Shown: positions 22,716 to 31,331 of the stretch, in pieces
Position numbering within the stretch: the first letter of the stretch is position 1
Layout of the letters: the number at the start of each line of letters is the position of its first letter
Assembly: GCA_002898355.1 (NCBI GenBank)
Contig: BEHD01000005.1
Location: forward strand, 1-34,410
Direction: 5' to 3'
DNA from: an archaeon HR01
GTDB taxonomy: Archaea > Thermoproteota > Nitrososphaeria_A > Caldarchaeales > Caldarchaeaceae
DNA: 34,410 bases
Program-made: the position numbers and the translations under genes
Notes under the pieces: generated by a model
What the model was told of the DNA's origin: nothing
What the model saw: only the letters and a program-made list of their open reading frames with translations
Database searches by the model: none

Positions 22716-23852
22716 CTAGTAGGAGCGTGGAAGGTTAAGCCCCTTCTCAGCTATGTAGGCTAGGGCCAGCTCCTGCGTTATAGGCCCCACCTTCAACATC
22801 ATAATGTCCCTGAAAACCCTCTCAACATCCCAGTCCCTCAAATATCCGTACCCACCCAAGACCTGTAAAGCATTGTCCACAGCCTTCAAGGCGGCTTTGG
22901 TGGCGAAATATTTGGCCATGCATGCTTTCACATCAGCCCTCCCGCCGGAGTCAAAATCCCTAGCCGCATCCATGCACAGTAGATAGCCTGCAGATGTCTC
23001 CGCATAGCTCTCTGCTAGGGGGAACTGTATCCCCTGGTTGGCTCCTATGGGTTTTCCGAAGACCTTACGGGTGGACGCGTATTTGCTGGCCTGCTCGATC
23101 GAGAACTGGGCCGTACCTATGGCCAGGGCCGCATATACTATCCGGTCGGCGTTCAACGCTCTCACTAGGGCCTTCCACCCCTCATCCACATTTCCAACCA
23201 CATCCTCCTGCGACACCTCCACATTCTCCAGGAAGAGCTCGTAGGTGGAGATGTAGTCTGTCCCCATCTTCTCCAAGATACGGTAGGTGAGCCCGCTGGA
23301 CTTTGTGGAGACGATGAAGAGGGTTAGACCCAGACTTCTCTTAGACACCCTCTCCACGGGAGTGGTCCGGGCCAGAAGCAGGAGATGGGATGCACGTTCA
23401 ACGTTGTTGGCGAACATCTTGGCCCCGTTAATCACATACCGGCCACCAGCCATCCTAGCCTCTGTCTCTATCGAGAAGACATCAGAGCCGGAGCCCTTCT
23501 CTGTCACCGAAAGCCCTACGACAACATCGCCCACAGCAATCCTGGGAAGAAACACCTCCCTCTGACGGCTAGTACCCCAGTCCATAAACACAAGGGATGA
23601 CATGGCGTTGGTGAGGAGGGGGTAGAGCCCGGTGGAGAAACCCTTCCCAGCCAGGTAGATTACTATCTCGCATAGCTCGGCCAAATTCATACCCAGCCCC
23701 CCATACTCCCTCGGTATGAGGGCTCCAGGCAGCCTCGCCCTACAAGCATCAATCCAGAACTCTTCTGGGAAGAGCTTCATCCTACCCTTCTCCCGCCAAT
23801 ATTCAAACCCGTACCTTTCCGCCAGAGCCTTCACAGATTCAGGGACAGCCAC
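22716..23852 (-). CDS. Acyl-CoA dehydrogenase family protein (atypical)
   Basis: A 378-residue FAD-dependent acyl-CoA dehydrogenase. GTG 23852 is chosen because a TATATA box (23874-23879) lies 25 nt upstream; TTG 23867 would add five residues. The FAD-binding VTEKGSGSD segment (family TEPxAGSD), the YASTRKVFGKPI motif and the late LGGYGYLRDWDVERVFRD motif are conserved. After it, the catalytic base region I-Y-E-G-T is replaced: an ungapped alignment puts Pro where Glu should be (KVGPITQE). The alternative base position of isovaleryl-CoA dehydrogenase, x-E-R, has Asp here (NADRIV). It may use Asp, a different reaction, or be inactive. It is convergent with leuD, 5 nt apart. Confidence 0.85.
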   Translation of the reverse strand: MAVPESVKALAERYGFEYWREKGRMKLFPEEFWIDACRARLPGALIPREYGGLGMNLAELCEIVIYLAGKGFSTGLYPLLTNAMSSLVFMDWGTSRQREVFLPRIAVGDVVVGLSVTEKGSGSDVFSIETEARMAGGRYVINGAKMFANNVERASHLLLLARTTPVERVSKRSLGLTLFIVSTKSSGLTYRILEKMGTDYISTYELFLENVEVSQEDVVGNVDEGWKALVRALNADRIVYAALAIGTAQFSIEQASKYASTRKVFGKPIGANQGIQFPLAESYAETSAGYLLCMDAARDFDSGGRADVKACMAKYFATKAALKAVDNALQVLGGYGYLRDWDVERVFRDIMMLKVGPITQELALAYIAEKGLNLPRSY

Positions 23853-23946
23853 GCCCCAAAACCCCAACCCACCTATATAACCGTAATATTTTTATTATAG
23901 CAAATCAAGACTGCTCGACGGATTTACTAGTTGAGGCAGGTTGGGG

Positions 23947-24825
23947 ATGGATGGCTCAAGGCTTAGGGAATACTGGGACTGGGTGGCTGAAAACTCGTTT
24001 CATATACGGCAGTCCAGGCCTACGGTCAGCGACATATATTACAGACATATTGTGGTCTCTTTGATAGAAGAGCTTACTTCTGGGCTTTGGTGGCGTATCC
24101 TCAAGCTGGACGCATACAACGAGGCCACCAGCACCCAGTATGGCTTCCACCTCCTCAGAGAAGGTCGAGACCTAGTCCTAGTGGATATCTCAGCGGGAAT
24201 AGCTGGTAGAGCTGCGGAAAGGGCTATGGAGAAAAATGTCTATGGCAGCGTTCATATGATAGTGGGCGATTTCAGGAGACTTCCACTACGTCGGGATTGT
24301 TTTGATATGACCTGTAGCTTCGGCAGCATTGAACATGTAGCCGACTATCAGAGGGCTTTCTACGAGCAGATACGGGTTGTGAGGCCTGGGGGAGAGATAT
24401 TGGTGGGGGTCCCAAATATCGCCAACTACTCAATGCGTATGTTATTCACGAAGATTCTTCACATACTTGGCCCTATGAGGAAGGTCACAAATCCGGAGAG
24501 ACATTTCCTACCGTCTCAGCTGTTGTCAATGGCGAAGAGGTTAGGGCTTAACAGCTTGGTTTTGTCAGGCTACCATCTATTCCCCAAGCAACTGAGGTGG
24601 CTGGACCTCTGGCTGGATTCTAGAGGGCGGAACAGCATGGGTAAAAGCCGGTTCTTCCGATGGCTCTTGAAAACCTTCACAATATTAGAAAAATGCCACC
24701 CATTCACAAGAAACTTCGCCGAAATGATAATCGTGAAGGGGGTTAAGAGAGGGGGACAGGGAAGAGAACTAAGAAGTTTAGAAGGTGAAGTAGAGAGTAT
24801 AGAAATGCTACACTCCGCCACTTGA
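23947..24825 (+). CDS. SAM-dependent methyltransferase (class I)
   Basis: A 292-residue methyltransferase from ATG 23947 (TTG 23941 is an alternative). Motif I is DLVLVDISAGIAGRAAE, where the last G-x-G is less typical than usual; the acidic motif II position and the later DCFDMTCSFGSIEHVADYQRAF, with an S-I-E-H before a helix, match Methyltransf_11-type small-molecule methylases. VVRPGGEILVGVPN is the motif after it. The C-terminal part (FLPSQLLSMAKRLGL) is also family-like. The substrate is unknown. Its last 83 nt overlap, on the opposite strand, the end of a PMT-type glycosyltransferase gene. Confidence 0.75.
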   Translation: MDGSRLREYWDWVAENSFHIRQSRPTVSDIYYRHIVVSLIEELTSGLWWRILKLDAYNEATSTQYGFHLLREGRDLVLVDISAGIAGRAAERAMEKNVYGSVHMIVGDFRRLPLRRDCFDMTCSFGSIEHVADYQRAFYEQIRVVRPGGEILVGVPNIANYSMRMLFTKILHILGPMRKVTNPERHFLPSQLLSMAKRLGLNSLVLSGYHLFPKQLRWLDLWLDSRGRNSMGKSRFFRWLLKTFTILEKCHPFTRNFAEMIIVKGVKRGGQGRELRSLEGEVESIEMLHSAT

Positions 24826-25993
24826 TAGATTTTGTTCCGGTCTCCGCCTGAGTTTTTCTAGCCAGATAGATGGATATCGCTATAATGACGGGGGGAAGTA
24901 TAGTGAGGACGTAGAAGAGATAAATCAGACCCCTAAAGACTGTGTTGACCACTATCCATCCGAGGAGTCCTCCAAACCAGTAAAATATGGTGAACCTTGG
25001 AGGCATCTCACGTCTCGACAGCCAGAGCATGTAGAGCATGGAGGGGGCCATGAAAAACAGTACAGTCCAGCTGGCTTGGATGACGTATGCGTATCGGAGG
25101 CCGGCCGTGAACAGAGGACCTGTGACAACTCTGGACGGTTCAATATCGTATCCAGGCAATATGCCTACAGCCCTAGTTACGGGATAGTTTATGAACCATA
25201 GAAATATTTCACTGCGGCCGACTGCTTCTGGGTTGGTGATGCCCAGCCTTGAGACCATAACCAACACCCTCTCTATAAGGTTGGGGCTGCTGGGGACTAG
25301 TATACCCCATTCCAGGATATACCATATTGCAGCTACCGATGCGGCTGTAGCTAGAGACAGCGCTAGGACGGGACGCCAGTCATATCTGGACTTCCAGCTC
25401 CTACTTTTCTTCTTCTCCGGCTTCTTCAACCCCGCATAGAATATGAGGGGCAGTATCATTATTATGGCGGCCTCTTTTGAGAGGAAGGATGCTGCGAATA
25501 GGGGTGCTGAGAGAATCCTCCGGCTGAGTCTGTCGTCTAGGAGAAAGTAGGCGCCCGCTATGAAGAAAAACATCATAAATATGTCTATTCTGGCTACACG
25601 GGAGAAGTAGAAGGTGAGGCTCTCGAAGGCGAAGAGATAGCAGGCCAACAGGGATGCCTGACCCATCTCTTTCCTACCCAACAGAAGCCTACGCACCAGA
25701 AGGTAGAACATCGGGATTGCAGCAGTGCCAGCTATGACCGACATTATACGCCAGCCAAAAGGGTTATCGCCGAACACATACATCCCAAGCGCTATAAGCA
25801 TCTTACCCAGTGGAGGATGGCCTTTACGAGGGTCTATCGGCAGCCCCAGATCATTCTGACCCAAAATACTACGTGCATCGGGCACGTAGTAAACCTCGTC
25901 ACCAATCAGTCTATCGGGAACATCAAGCTTGTAAAGCCGAACCAAAAGCGAGAAAACTGTCAGACCGGCGACCAGCAACGAATGCCTATCCAT
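24743..25993 (-). CDS. Dolichyl-phosphate-mannose-protein mannosyltransferase-like (GT39/PMT) membrane protein
   Basis: A 416-residue integral membrane glycosyltransferase of the PMT/GT-C group. It starts with a helix and the first external loop containing the catalytic acidic pair (LIGDEVYYVPDA, ~32-43) and the GHPPLGKMLIALGMYVFG segment characteristic of the PMT family. Later hydrophobic helices (about nine to ten) carry no soluble domain. It would transfer a sugar from a polyprenyl phosphate carrier to an acceptor outside the membrane, probably in archaeal glycoprotein or lipid glycosylation. Its C-terminal 27 codons overlap the convergent methyltransferase gene. Confidence 0.82.
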   Translation of the reverse strand: MDRHSLLVAGLTVFSLLVRLYKLDVPDRLIGDEVYYVPDARSILGQNDLGLPIDPRKGHPPLGKMLIALGMYVFGDNPFGWRIMSVIAGTAAIPMFYLLVRRLLLGRKEMGQASLLACYLFAFESLTFYFSRVARIDIFMMFFFIAGAYFLLDDRLSRRILSAPLFAASFLSKEAAIIMILPLIFYAGLKKPEKKKSRSWKSRYDWRPVLALSLATAASVAAIWYILEWGILVPSSPNLIERVLVMVSRLGITNPEAVGRSEIFLWFINYPVTRAVGILPGYDIEPSRVVTGPLFTAGLRYAYVIQASWTVLFFMAPSMLYMLWLSRREMPPRFTIFYWFGGLLGWIVVNTVFRGLIYLFYVLTILPPVIIAISIYLARKTQAETGTKSIKWRSVAFLYSLLHLLNFLVLFPVPLS

Positions 25994-26118
25994 CTACATC
26001 TACCGACCTTCCATACCTCTCCACTAAAAAGGTTTAAAATTCTAACGAATAACATCTTTGTTTTGGGAGCCGGCCGACATCGTATACAAATAAATTAATT
26101 GGTAAGTAGTATATGGTT

Positions 26119-27291
26119 TTAACTTGGAGCCGCCAAATATTGGATGACTCTAAATATTTTCTTGAAGAGGTCTCCCTTACCCACAACAACCCATGTTTTC
26201 ATATATTCAGCTAGATAATAAGGCCCTAGGAGCCGTAGCATTTTGATTCTTCGCCAGGCAATCCGGTAGGCCTCCTCCAGCGCCGTCTTTCCTCTATTTT
26301 GTGCAAGCCCCAGAACACGTTTTATGTTATACCTTGTTAACCTATCAATAATGGACAAGTCGTCCTCAAATCTTCTCCCTAATAGTGTTAGTGCGCTTCC
26401 TATAGAGCCTCCGGCTGTTGAAATAATATCTGGTATAACATGTACACCTTTCTCCTCAAGCTCCCTGCAAGACGCCATAGACATTGGATAATTGGATAGT
26501 GGAGCGATTATCATGCAGGCAGGCTTGTTCGAGATGGTTAAAGGCCTAGTTCCCGGTATAAATATGTCTACAGGAATTGATGAGATGGACTCGGCTGGGA
26601 GTAATCTTGCAGAGGGTCTCTTCTCCCGGTATATTCTCAAGCACTCCTCACCGTAAGCTCTCCTCAAATCTAGAAGTAGCTGGATATCCAGCGCCTCATC
26701 GAGAAGCGTATGATATCTATTGGAGACAGCTATCAGAGTATATCCCCGCTTCTCTAACATTTTTGCTGCGGCCGACCCCATGTTCCCAAACCCTTCCAAC
26801 GCAACGGTCTCTACATCTGTCATTCTATAGAATGCGACCAACTCATCAATAGATGCGCACAGGCTTGTCGCCACAGCGATCCCTGTCAGGGATACACCGT
26901 CCCCAACTTTGTGGAGTGTAAATTGCCTTGTGACTCCCAAGAGTGAATATAAGTATTGTAGGTCCTCATCCCAGAATCCCATGTCCGTCCCTGCGATGTA
27001 ACGGCCTCTCAACAGCAAATCCCGTAAACTGTAGGCCAGTCTCTTTATCAGTGATATCTTATCACATCTCCAAGGGTTGGCGGCTATGCCTATTTTAGCA
27101 CCTCCCACAGGTATCCCCGCCAGCGCAGATTTGAGAGTCATCATTCTCGCCAGCAGCTCCGTCTCCGATCTAGTTACATCCGGTAGGATCCTTATCCCAC
27201 CCCAGGAGACACCCATCACGAAGAAGTCGATAACGAGCCAGCCCTGGGCTTTTCCTAAATCAAGCTTGACAACATATCCAGGTGTTAACAT
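26119..27291 (-). CDS. Divergent glutamate/leucine dehydrogenase family protein
   Basis: A 390-residue member of the Glu/Leu/Phe/Val dehydrogenase family, somewhat shorter than the ~415-420 of archaeal GdhA because the N-terminus starts late. The catalytic region is recognisable: Lys53 in TLKSALAGIPVGGAKIGI with Lys65, and Asp102 in GTDMGFWDED. Canonical GGxKGGI is altered to GGAKIGI, and the following acidic D-P is N-P. The Rossmann domain has VALEGFGNMGSAAAKML. The C-terminal part is less conserved. It probably acts on a related amino acid or has a changed role; oxidative deamination is inferred, not shown. It is an isolated gene. Confidence 0.75.
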   Translation of the reverse strand: MLTPGYVVKLDLGKAQGWLVIDFFVMGVSWGGIRILPDVTRSETELLARMMTLKSALAGIPVGGAKIGIAANPWRCDKISLIKRLAYSLRDLLLRGRYIAGTDMGFWDEDLQYLYSLLGVTRQFTLHKVGDGVSLTGIAVATSLCASIDELVAFYRMTDVETVALEGFGNMGSAAAKMLEKRGYTLIAVSNRYHTLLDEALDIQLLLDLRRAYGEECLRIYREKRPSARLLPAESISSIPVDIFIPGTRPLTISNKPACMIIAPLSNYPMSMASCRELEEKGVHVIPDIISTAGGSIGSALTLLGRRFEDDLSIIDRLTRYNIKRVLGLAQNRGKTALEEAYRIAWRRIKMLRLLGPYYLAEYMKTWVVVGKGDLFKKIFRVIQYLAAPS

Positions 27292-27430
27292 CCTGCTCTG
27301 CGGTATAGAGGGCGCAGCGTTATAATTATTTCCATATCATTGTGTGGGATAGGTCTAGTAGCTCTATGTGACTACTCGGATGTTATCTAGTCACGGTATC
27401 GTTATATTGTAGCAGATGAGGTGGGGTGGT

Positions 27431-28051
27431 ATGGACGGCCGAGGCGTTGACGATATACGGTCTTCGTTCGATGACTACACTGACTTGAGCGAGGATGACG
27501 CCTCCGTTATAGAGGTTCTGGGAGAGGGGGTTGTAAGTTTTCAAGGCATCCGTAGAAGCCTGGGCCTCCATCAGGAGAAGCTTTCACGGATTCTGAGAAG
27601 GTTGGAGAGGATAGGCTTGGTGGACAGAACCTTCGACGGCTACAGGCTGACCGAGAAGGCCAGGCGGATGGCTGGTGTGAATAGGGCTGGAGGAAGGGGT
27701 GATACCCTCATATCCATGGTTCTGGAAGACCCTGCGCCTGTTCTGGCCGGTGTCACGGCCATGAGGGGTAGATGGGCTGGAGAGTTTCGATGGCATGCCT
27801 ACAGGGTGGAGGATGACGGCCAAGTCTTGGAATGGGTCTCCAACACCAGGCCCGTAAATCTAAGGCTCCGAATAAAGGGTGGAGTGCTCACAGTTGAGAC
27901 CGACTCCAAAAACGTAGAGGATAGAAAGCACGCCCTCAAGGGTGCGCTGGCTATAATTCGCAAGGCCTATGAGCTGGCGTTGGGGAGTCTAAACACGGCC
28001 GGCCTCAAGGCTATGCTTCTCTCCCAACCCCGTCGAATACCTTGGATGTGA
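27431..28051 (+). CDS. Winged-helix DNA-binding protein, probable transcription regulator
   Basis: A ~206-residue protein from ATG 27431, with GAGGTGG upstream as a plausible ribosome binding site; ATG 27416 would add five residues. The N-terminal third is a winged helix of the MarR/ArsR or HTH_Crp-like kind (VISFQ-type opening, IRRSLGLHQEKLSRILRRLERIGLVDRTFDGYRLTEKA). The rest is an unassigned alpha/beta domain (LRIKGGVLTVETDSKNVEDRKHALKGALAIIRKAYELAL), which might sense a ligand. It lies 52 nt before the proteasome beta gene in the same direction. Confidence 0.65.
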   Translation: MDGRGVDDIRSSFDDYTDLSEDDASVIEVLGEGVVSFQGIRRSLGLHQEKLSRILRRLERIGLVDRTFDGYRLTEKARRMAGVNRAGGRGDTLISMVLEDPAPVLAGVTAMRGRWAGEFRWHAYRVEDDGQVLEWVSNTRPVNLRLRIKGGVLTVETDSKNVEDRKHALKGALAIIRKAYELALGSLNTAGLKAMLLSQPRRIPWM

Positions 28052-28103
28052 CCAGTGGGTAGTAAGTTAGTCGATATCAACAACACAACATATCATATCT
28101 CGA

Positions 28104-28679
28104 GTGGAGATGACCACAATAGTAGGTGTTAGGGCTGTGGACGGAGTCGTCCTAGCCTCAGATAGAAGAGCCAGCAAAGGCTTCTTCATCAGCTCCAAGA
28201 CAACACAGAAGATATTGAAGGTCGACGAGACACTGGCGGTTGCGATAGCCGGACTGCTCTCCGATGCGGAGTACTTGGTCAACCTTGTGAGGGCTGAGAG
28301 AAATCTGATAACGCTGAGGCGTGGATTCCCCATGACGGTGAGAGAGTCAGCCAAGCTCTTCTCAAACCTGGCCTATTCAGGCATAAAAAACTACATACCC
28401 TACTATGCCGAGCTCATAGTGGCGGGAGTTGACGAGGAAGGCGCCCACATCCTCAGTACAGACATGAGCGGCTCAATAATAGCTGAGGAATACACATCTT
28501 CAGGCTCTGGCTCGCCCATCGCCTACGGCGTCCTAGAAAGCCTCTACAGTCCAGACATCACCCTAGACCAGGCCAGAAACATCGCAGTGAAGGCTGTCGA
28601 GGCTGCGATGCAGCGTGACCCAGGCTCAGGCAACGGGGTGGACATACATATGATACCCATACAGGCCAGAGGTGTTTAG
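28104..28679 (+). CDS. psmB: 20S proteasome beta subunit
   Basis: A 191-residue proteasome beta subunit with almost no propeptide: MEM or just Met precedes TTIVGV, so the catalytic Thr is exposed by removing one to three residues (GTG 28104 or ATG 28110). Relative to this Thr1, Asp17 (LASDRR) and Lys33 (TTQKI) are in the expected active-site positions, and the SGSGSPIAYGVLES segment supplies the later Ser/Gly residues, so the subunit looks catalytic. It cleaves unfolded proteins inside the chamber. The stop codon region overlaps the upstream edge of an alpha-like gene, ATG at 28681, so both are co-transcribed. Confidence 0.92.
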   Translation: MEMTTIVGVRAVDGVVLASDRRASKGFFISSKTTQKILKVDETLAVAIAGLLSDAEYLVNLVRAERNLITLRRGFPMTVRESAKLFSNLAYSGIKNYIPYYAELIVAGVDEEGAHILSTDMSGSIIAEEYTSSGSGSPIAYGVLESLYSPDITLDQARNIAVKAVEAAMQRDPGSGNGVDIHMIPIQARGV

Positions 28680-28680
28680 C

Positions 28681-29349
28681 ATGGCGTCGCCAGACCAGTT
28701 CAGGTATCAACCCTTCTACGGCCCGGAGGGTAGGATGACGCTGGTGGAGAGGGCGTTAGAGGCTGTAGCCAGGGGCGGATTATGCATCGGCCTAAGATTC
28801 CCCAGATACGCAGTTGTAGCCAGCATGGTGAGGCCAGTGCGCAAGCTGATACAGCCCGGTGAGAAGATCTTCAAAATAGATGAGCATATCGGAGTTACTG
28901 GGGCCGGATATCTCAGCGACCTCTACAAGCTGGTAGACCAGATGCGTATAGAGGCGCAGAGACATAGGCTTACGTATGGAACTCCTATAGATGTAGGCTC
29001 TATAGTGCAGTCTGTCAGCGAATACTTCCACAGCTACACCATCTACCCTGTTAGACCTCAGGGCATATCGGTGATTGTGGCTGGAGCGGATAGGCTGGGG
29101 GTACATCTTTACCAGGTGGACCCGAGCGGCACATCCTTCAAGGGTGAGGCCTTTGCGGTGGGTCAGGAATCCGAGAAGGCTATCGAGGAGCTGGAGCTGC
29201 GCTACCGCCAGGACATGAAGGAGGATGAGGCTCTACAGCTCATACTCGAGGTGATGAAGGGGGCTGGTGCTGTGGAGCCGTTAATACAGTACGGCCTGGT
29301 CGACGGTGACAGACGATATTTCGAGAAGAAAAACCATCTGGGAGCCTAG
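28681..29349 (+). CDS. Proteasome alpha subunit-like paralogue
   Basis: A 222-residue protein of the proteasome alpha family. The alpha features are visible: FYGPEGRMTLVERALEAVARGG (canonical F-S-P-D-G-R-x-x-Q-V-E-Y-A-x-E-A-V), EKIFKIDEHIGVTGAGYLSDLYKLVDQMRIEAQRHRLTYG, and RPQGISVIVAGAD...LYQVDPSGTSF. There is no N-terminal catalytic Thr. The QVEYA element, central to the gate and ATPase docking, is altered to LVERA, so it may be a non-canonical ring subunit. It is shorter at the C-terminus than typical alpha subunits (~235-260). ATG 28681 is chosen because residues before it are not alpha-like. Confidence 0.8.
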   Translation: MASPDQFRYQPFYGPEGRMTLVERALEAVARGGLCIGLRFPRYAVVASMVRPVRKLIQPGEKIFKIDEHIGVTGAGYLSDLYKLVDQMRIEAQRHRLTYGTPIDVGSIVQSVSEYFHSYTIYPVRPQGISVIVAGADRLGVHLYQVDPSGTSFKGEAFAVGQESEKAIEELELRYRQDMKEDEALQLILEVMKGAGAVEPLIQYGLVDGDRRYFEKKNHLGA

Positions 29350-29582
29350 CTGGAGGAGACCACCAGCATCGTCAGTGTGGACCTTACCTTGTCAAGCCTT
29401 CTGACACTCCATGAAACAACCTCCTTCAGCTTATCCATGGTCTCGGCCTCGACCTTGGCCACTATATCATAGACACCGTAAACTACGTACGCCTCCTTTA
29501 TGTAGGATATCTTCTTCAACTCTGCCAGAACCTCTTCCTCAGACCCTATCTCGGTGTTTATCAGGACGAAGGCTGTGGGCAT
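29346..29582 (-). CDS. Stand-alone RAM (Lrp/AsnC ligand-binding) domain protein
   Basis: A 78-residue protein equal to the C-terminal domain of Lrp/AsnC regulators: MPTAFVLINTEIGSEEEVLAEL and the VYGVYDIVAKVEA strand are typical. No HTH domain is present. Stand-alone RAM proteins bind amino acids or partner with full-length Lrp proteins; target unknown. It overlaps the proteasome alpha-like stop by 4 nt and is on the opposite strand. Confidence 0.85.
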   Translation of the reverse strand: MPTAFVLINTEIGSEEEVLAELKKISYIKEAYVVYGVYDIVAKVEAETMDKLKEVVSWSVRRLDKVRSTLTMLVVSSS

Positions 29583-29641
29583 GACCTCTCACCACGTTAG
29601 TCTCAAGCTCTCATATAAGCGTTAAGTCTCCACCTTGGTGG

Positions 29642-30289
29642 TCAGGAATAAGCTGTCAGATAGAAGTAGAGCAAGTAGGCTCCCGCAGCGATGAGTATTA
29701 TCCCTGTAAGTTGATGTAGCCTGCCGGCTAGGCTCCTGGCCTTTCCAAGTATCCCGAGGCCTACAACTGATGCCAGCGTTCCCAGCAGGATGAGGGGTGT
29801 GATTACACCAGCTGCGTATGAAAGCATGATGGCTATGGGGTTGGCTCCTAGGGCTAGAGATGCATAGGCCAAAACCGTGATAAAGATGGGGAGGTTACAT
29901 CCCGACGCGCCCAAACCATACCCTACCCCGAATAAGAGGAAGGATAATCCACCACCGCTTCTAAAAGTCTTCAATACACTTATGGATGGGGGGCTAACGC
30001 CCAGGGTTTTAACCACACCCATGGAGAGTATTATAACTCCTGATGCGGCCGCTAGGTGGGGGATGGATGGACGCACGGTCTCCCGGGCTATGGCTATAAG
30101 CACGGCCATCAATGCGTAAACCGCCACTATCCCCGTCGATGTGAGGGCCGACCTGGCTAAAGAATTCTTCAACCCCCCGGCCTGGCCCACACTATACCCA
30201 ATGTAGGCGGGTATGAGGGCGTATCCGCACGGTGATAGGAGGGTGGCTGCGCCCGCACCCATCACAAGGGTTATCTCGGCCATTGACAA
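29642..30289 (-). CDS. CcdA/DsbD-like transmembrane thiol-redox protein
   Basis: A 215-residue membrane protein with about six helices, in the CcdA/DsbD beta-domain family, which passes electrons from cytoplasmic thioredoxin across the membrane. The two redox cysteines are at the expected helix positions: Cys21 in LLSPCGYALIPAYIGYS and Cys131 in GASGCNLPIF. No thioredoxin-like or cytochrome c maturation gene is adjacent, so the partner is elsewhere. Confidence 0.83.
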   Translation of the reverse strand: MSMAEITLVMGAGAATLLSPCGYALIPAYIGYSVGQAGGLKNSLARSALTSTGIVAVYALMAVLIAIARETVRPSIPHLAAASGVIILSMGVVKTLGVSPPSISVLKTFRSGGGLSFLLFGVGYGLGASGCNLPIFITVLAYASLALGANPIAIMLSYAAGVITPLILLGTLASVVGLGILGKARSLAGRLHQLTGIILIAAGAYLLYFYLTAYS

Positions 30290-30340
30290 GGCCTAGATAC
30301 CCTCTGTGGGTTTTGGTGTCCGTCTATGGATGGGGTGGCC

Positions 30341-31138
30341 CTACTTTCCGGAGAACTTGGGCTCTCTCTTCTCATAAAACCTAGCCCTTATGCCCTCCTT
30401 CAAATCCTCTGTGTGGAACATCAGAATCGACTCCTTCAGCTGATACTCCATCCCCTCATCCACTGGCATCTCGCCACCTAGGTTGACACAGGCCTTGGTG
30501 GCTCCGACGGCTAGGGGGGCGTTCTTCACAATCTTCCTAGCTAGGTCCATGGCCTCATCCATAAGCCGTTCGTAGGGAACCACCTTGTTGACAAATCCTA
30601 GGCGGTACCCCTCTTCGGCGGATATCCATTCTCCGGTAAACAGGAGATATTTGGCCCAGTATCTGCTTATGAAGCGTGGGAGCCGTATGGTGATTCCTGC
30701 ACCTGGGCTAACACCTATCGTCACCTCAGGCAGCCCAAATTTAGCATTCTGGCTGGCTACAACCAAGTCCACAGCCTGTATCACCTCGATGTTGCAGAAC
30801 CCGTTGACAGCCGCTATGATGGGCTTACGCATCTTCTCCATAAATCTCCAGACATCTAGGTTGAACCTGTTGAATCTCTCTATCTCTCCTATCCTACCTG
30901 CCTCCACATTGGCCAGGAACTCTTTCGCATCACCTCCCGAGCAGAAGGCCTTGTCACCGGCGCCGGTAATAATTATACACCATACACCGTTGTCGTAGGC
31001 GGCGTCGTGAAGTGCGTTGTTGAACTCCGTGAGCATAGCCACGTTCATAGCGTTCCTTGCCTCAGGCCTGTTAAAGGTTATGACAGCTATTTTCTCTTCG
31101 ATGTTTTTACTGTAGATGATATGGCTATACTGGCTCAT
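30341..31138 (-). CDS. Enoyl-CoA hydratase/isomerase (crotonase) family protein, altered oxyanion loop
   Basis: A 265-residue crotonase. The family N-terminus ITFNRPEARNAMN and the GAGDKAFCSGGDAKEF oxyanion/CoA element are present, as are GLPEVTIGVSPGAG with the second catalytic Glu and the RLPR segment. The usual N-G-x-x-x-G-G-G-C-E segment carrying the first catalytic Glu and second oxyanion glycine is shortened by three residues to N-G-F-C-N-I-E; the Glu is kept (six residues before D-L as expected), but the Gly triplet is gone. This may change reaction type within the superfamily. A C-terminal helix ends with KREPKF, as in many members. ATG 31138 is the first start. Confidence 0.85.
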   Translation of the reverse strand: MSQYSHIIYSKNIEEKIAVITFNRPEARNAMNVAMLTEFNNALHDAAYDNGVWCIIITGAGDKAFCSGGDAKEFLANVEAGRIGEIERFNRFNLDVWRFMEKMRKPIIAAVNGFCNIEVIQAVDLVVASQNAKFGLPEVTIGVSPGAGITIRLPRFISRYWAKYLLFTGEWISAEEGYRLGFVNKVVPYERLMDEAMDLARKIVKNAPLAVGATKACVNLGGEMPVDEGMEYQLKESILMFHTEDLKEGIRARFYEKREPKFSGK

Positions 31139-31303
31139 GGCTAGATTAGGGATGCACCGCCTTATAAAGCCCTTGACACCATGCCATGGAGCATTCTAGC
31201 CAGCAGCCCGTAAATATGCACGCCACATGGAAAACACCCAAGACACGGAGAAGCCGTAGTATGTTAGGCATCAGTATTCTTCAGTGATATTGTCCCGTAT
31301 TGG

Positions 31304-31313
31304 GTTATAAATA
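31304..31313 (+). promoter_or_regulatory. TATA box of the KaiC-like gene
   Basis: GTTATAAATA lies about 24 nt before ATG 31332. A second TATA-like GCTTATATG (31327-31335) overlaps this start and would instead fit ATG 31359, so there may be two leaderless forms. Confidence 0.5.
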
Positions 31314-31331
31314 TCTCTCTTTAACGCTTAT

